DNA from: Mytilus galloprovincialis
Taxonomy: Eukaryota > Mollusca > Bivalvia > Mytilida > Mytilidae
Assembly: GCF_965363235.1 (NCBI RefSeq)
Contig: NC_134847.1
Span: forward strand, 74,778,268 to 74,842,267
Direction: 5' to 3'
DNA length: 64,000 nucleotides
The translations under genes and the position numbers were made by a program. Of the stretch, positions 63,858 through 64,000 are shown one piece after another. The number at the start of each line of letters is the position of its first letter. Position 1 is the first letter of the stretch. Under the pieces are notes generated by a model that searched no databases, had not been told where the DNA came from, and worked only from the letters and a program-made list of their open reading frames with translations.

Positions 63858-64000
63858 GCGCCGATTGTAGACATTCATCTTTTGTACTGCTTTGTTTTGA
63901 TCAACATAACCCTATTTTAAAACTTAACCAAAAAATTGAAATTGGAAATAAAAATACATATTATCATTTGGTACAATACCTTTGACAACCTCTCTTCCTT

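Overview
This is an AT-rich animal (metazoan) window that looks like a bivalve mollusc, most likely a mussel of the Mytilus kind. The reasons are a large intron-rich gene with GT-AG introns, a HELZ2-type nuclease-helicase joined to the Cys-rich HEPN module that is expanded in bivalves, and many dispersed repeats, MITEs, Penelope-like remnants and a non-LTR retrotransposon of the sorts I associate with mussel genomes. The species call is inference. Domain and splice calls come from reading the sequence, with no database search.

Layout. 1-14,077 is gene-poor and holds transposon debris: a TA-flanked MITE (5,778-6,209), a Penelope-like remnant with a nested short repeat (about 7,030-9,525), a MITE at 10,246-10,641, and a 2.1-kb terminal-inverted-repeat element (11,011-13,134) that contains a foldback element and a small ORF. 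From 14,114 to 62,201 a single plus-strand gene fills the window. I reconstruct 18 coding exons with consistent phases, giving 2,602 codons before the final stop. The order is: Cys-rich HEPN module (exon 1), coiled coil (exon 2), short basic exons (3-5), C2HC zinc finger (6), an unassigned domain (7), second C2HC finger (8), a 3.9-kb exon with an RNB 3'-5' exoribonuclease domain (10), and a UPF1-like superfamily-1 helicase (12-18) with all main motifs.

The introns are large and full of repeats. Intron 10 holds a 5.7-kb satellite whose unit switches strand near 35,650 and whose two outer ends are inverted repeats. Intron 13 holds an antisense non-LTR (LINE) element with ORF1, endonuclease and reverse transcriptase, then a triplicated tandem repeat and other debris. 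Introns 14 and 16 hold TTAA- and TA-flanked MITEs, including a 1.3-kb near-perfect palindrome with another MITE inside it. A near-identical 387-bp sequence sits on both sides of exon 17.

How the gene may work: HEPN (often an RNase fold), paired zinc fingers, an RNB exonuclease and a helicase in one polypeptide suggest an RNA-decay or antiviral effector related to vertebrate HELZ2. Three oddities matter. There is an in-frame TGA in exon 16, between helicase motifs IV and V. One of the four RNB active-site aspartates is a valine. The HEPN fusion replaces the N-terminal architecture I know from vertebrate HELZ2. The right edge (63,849) has a TATA-box core-promoter candidate that may serve the next gene.
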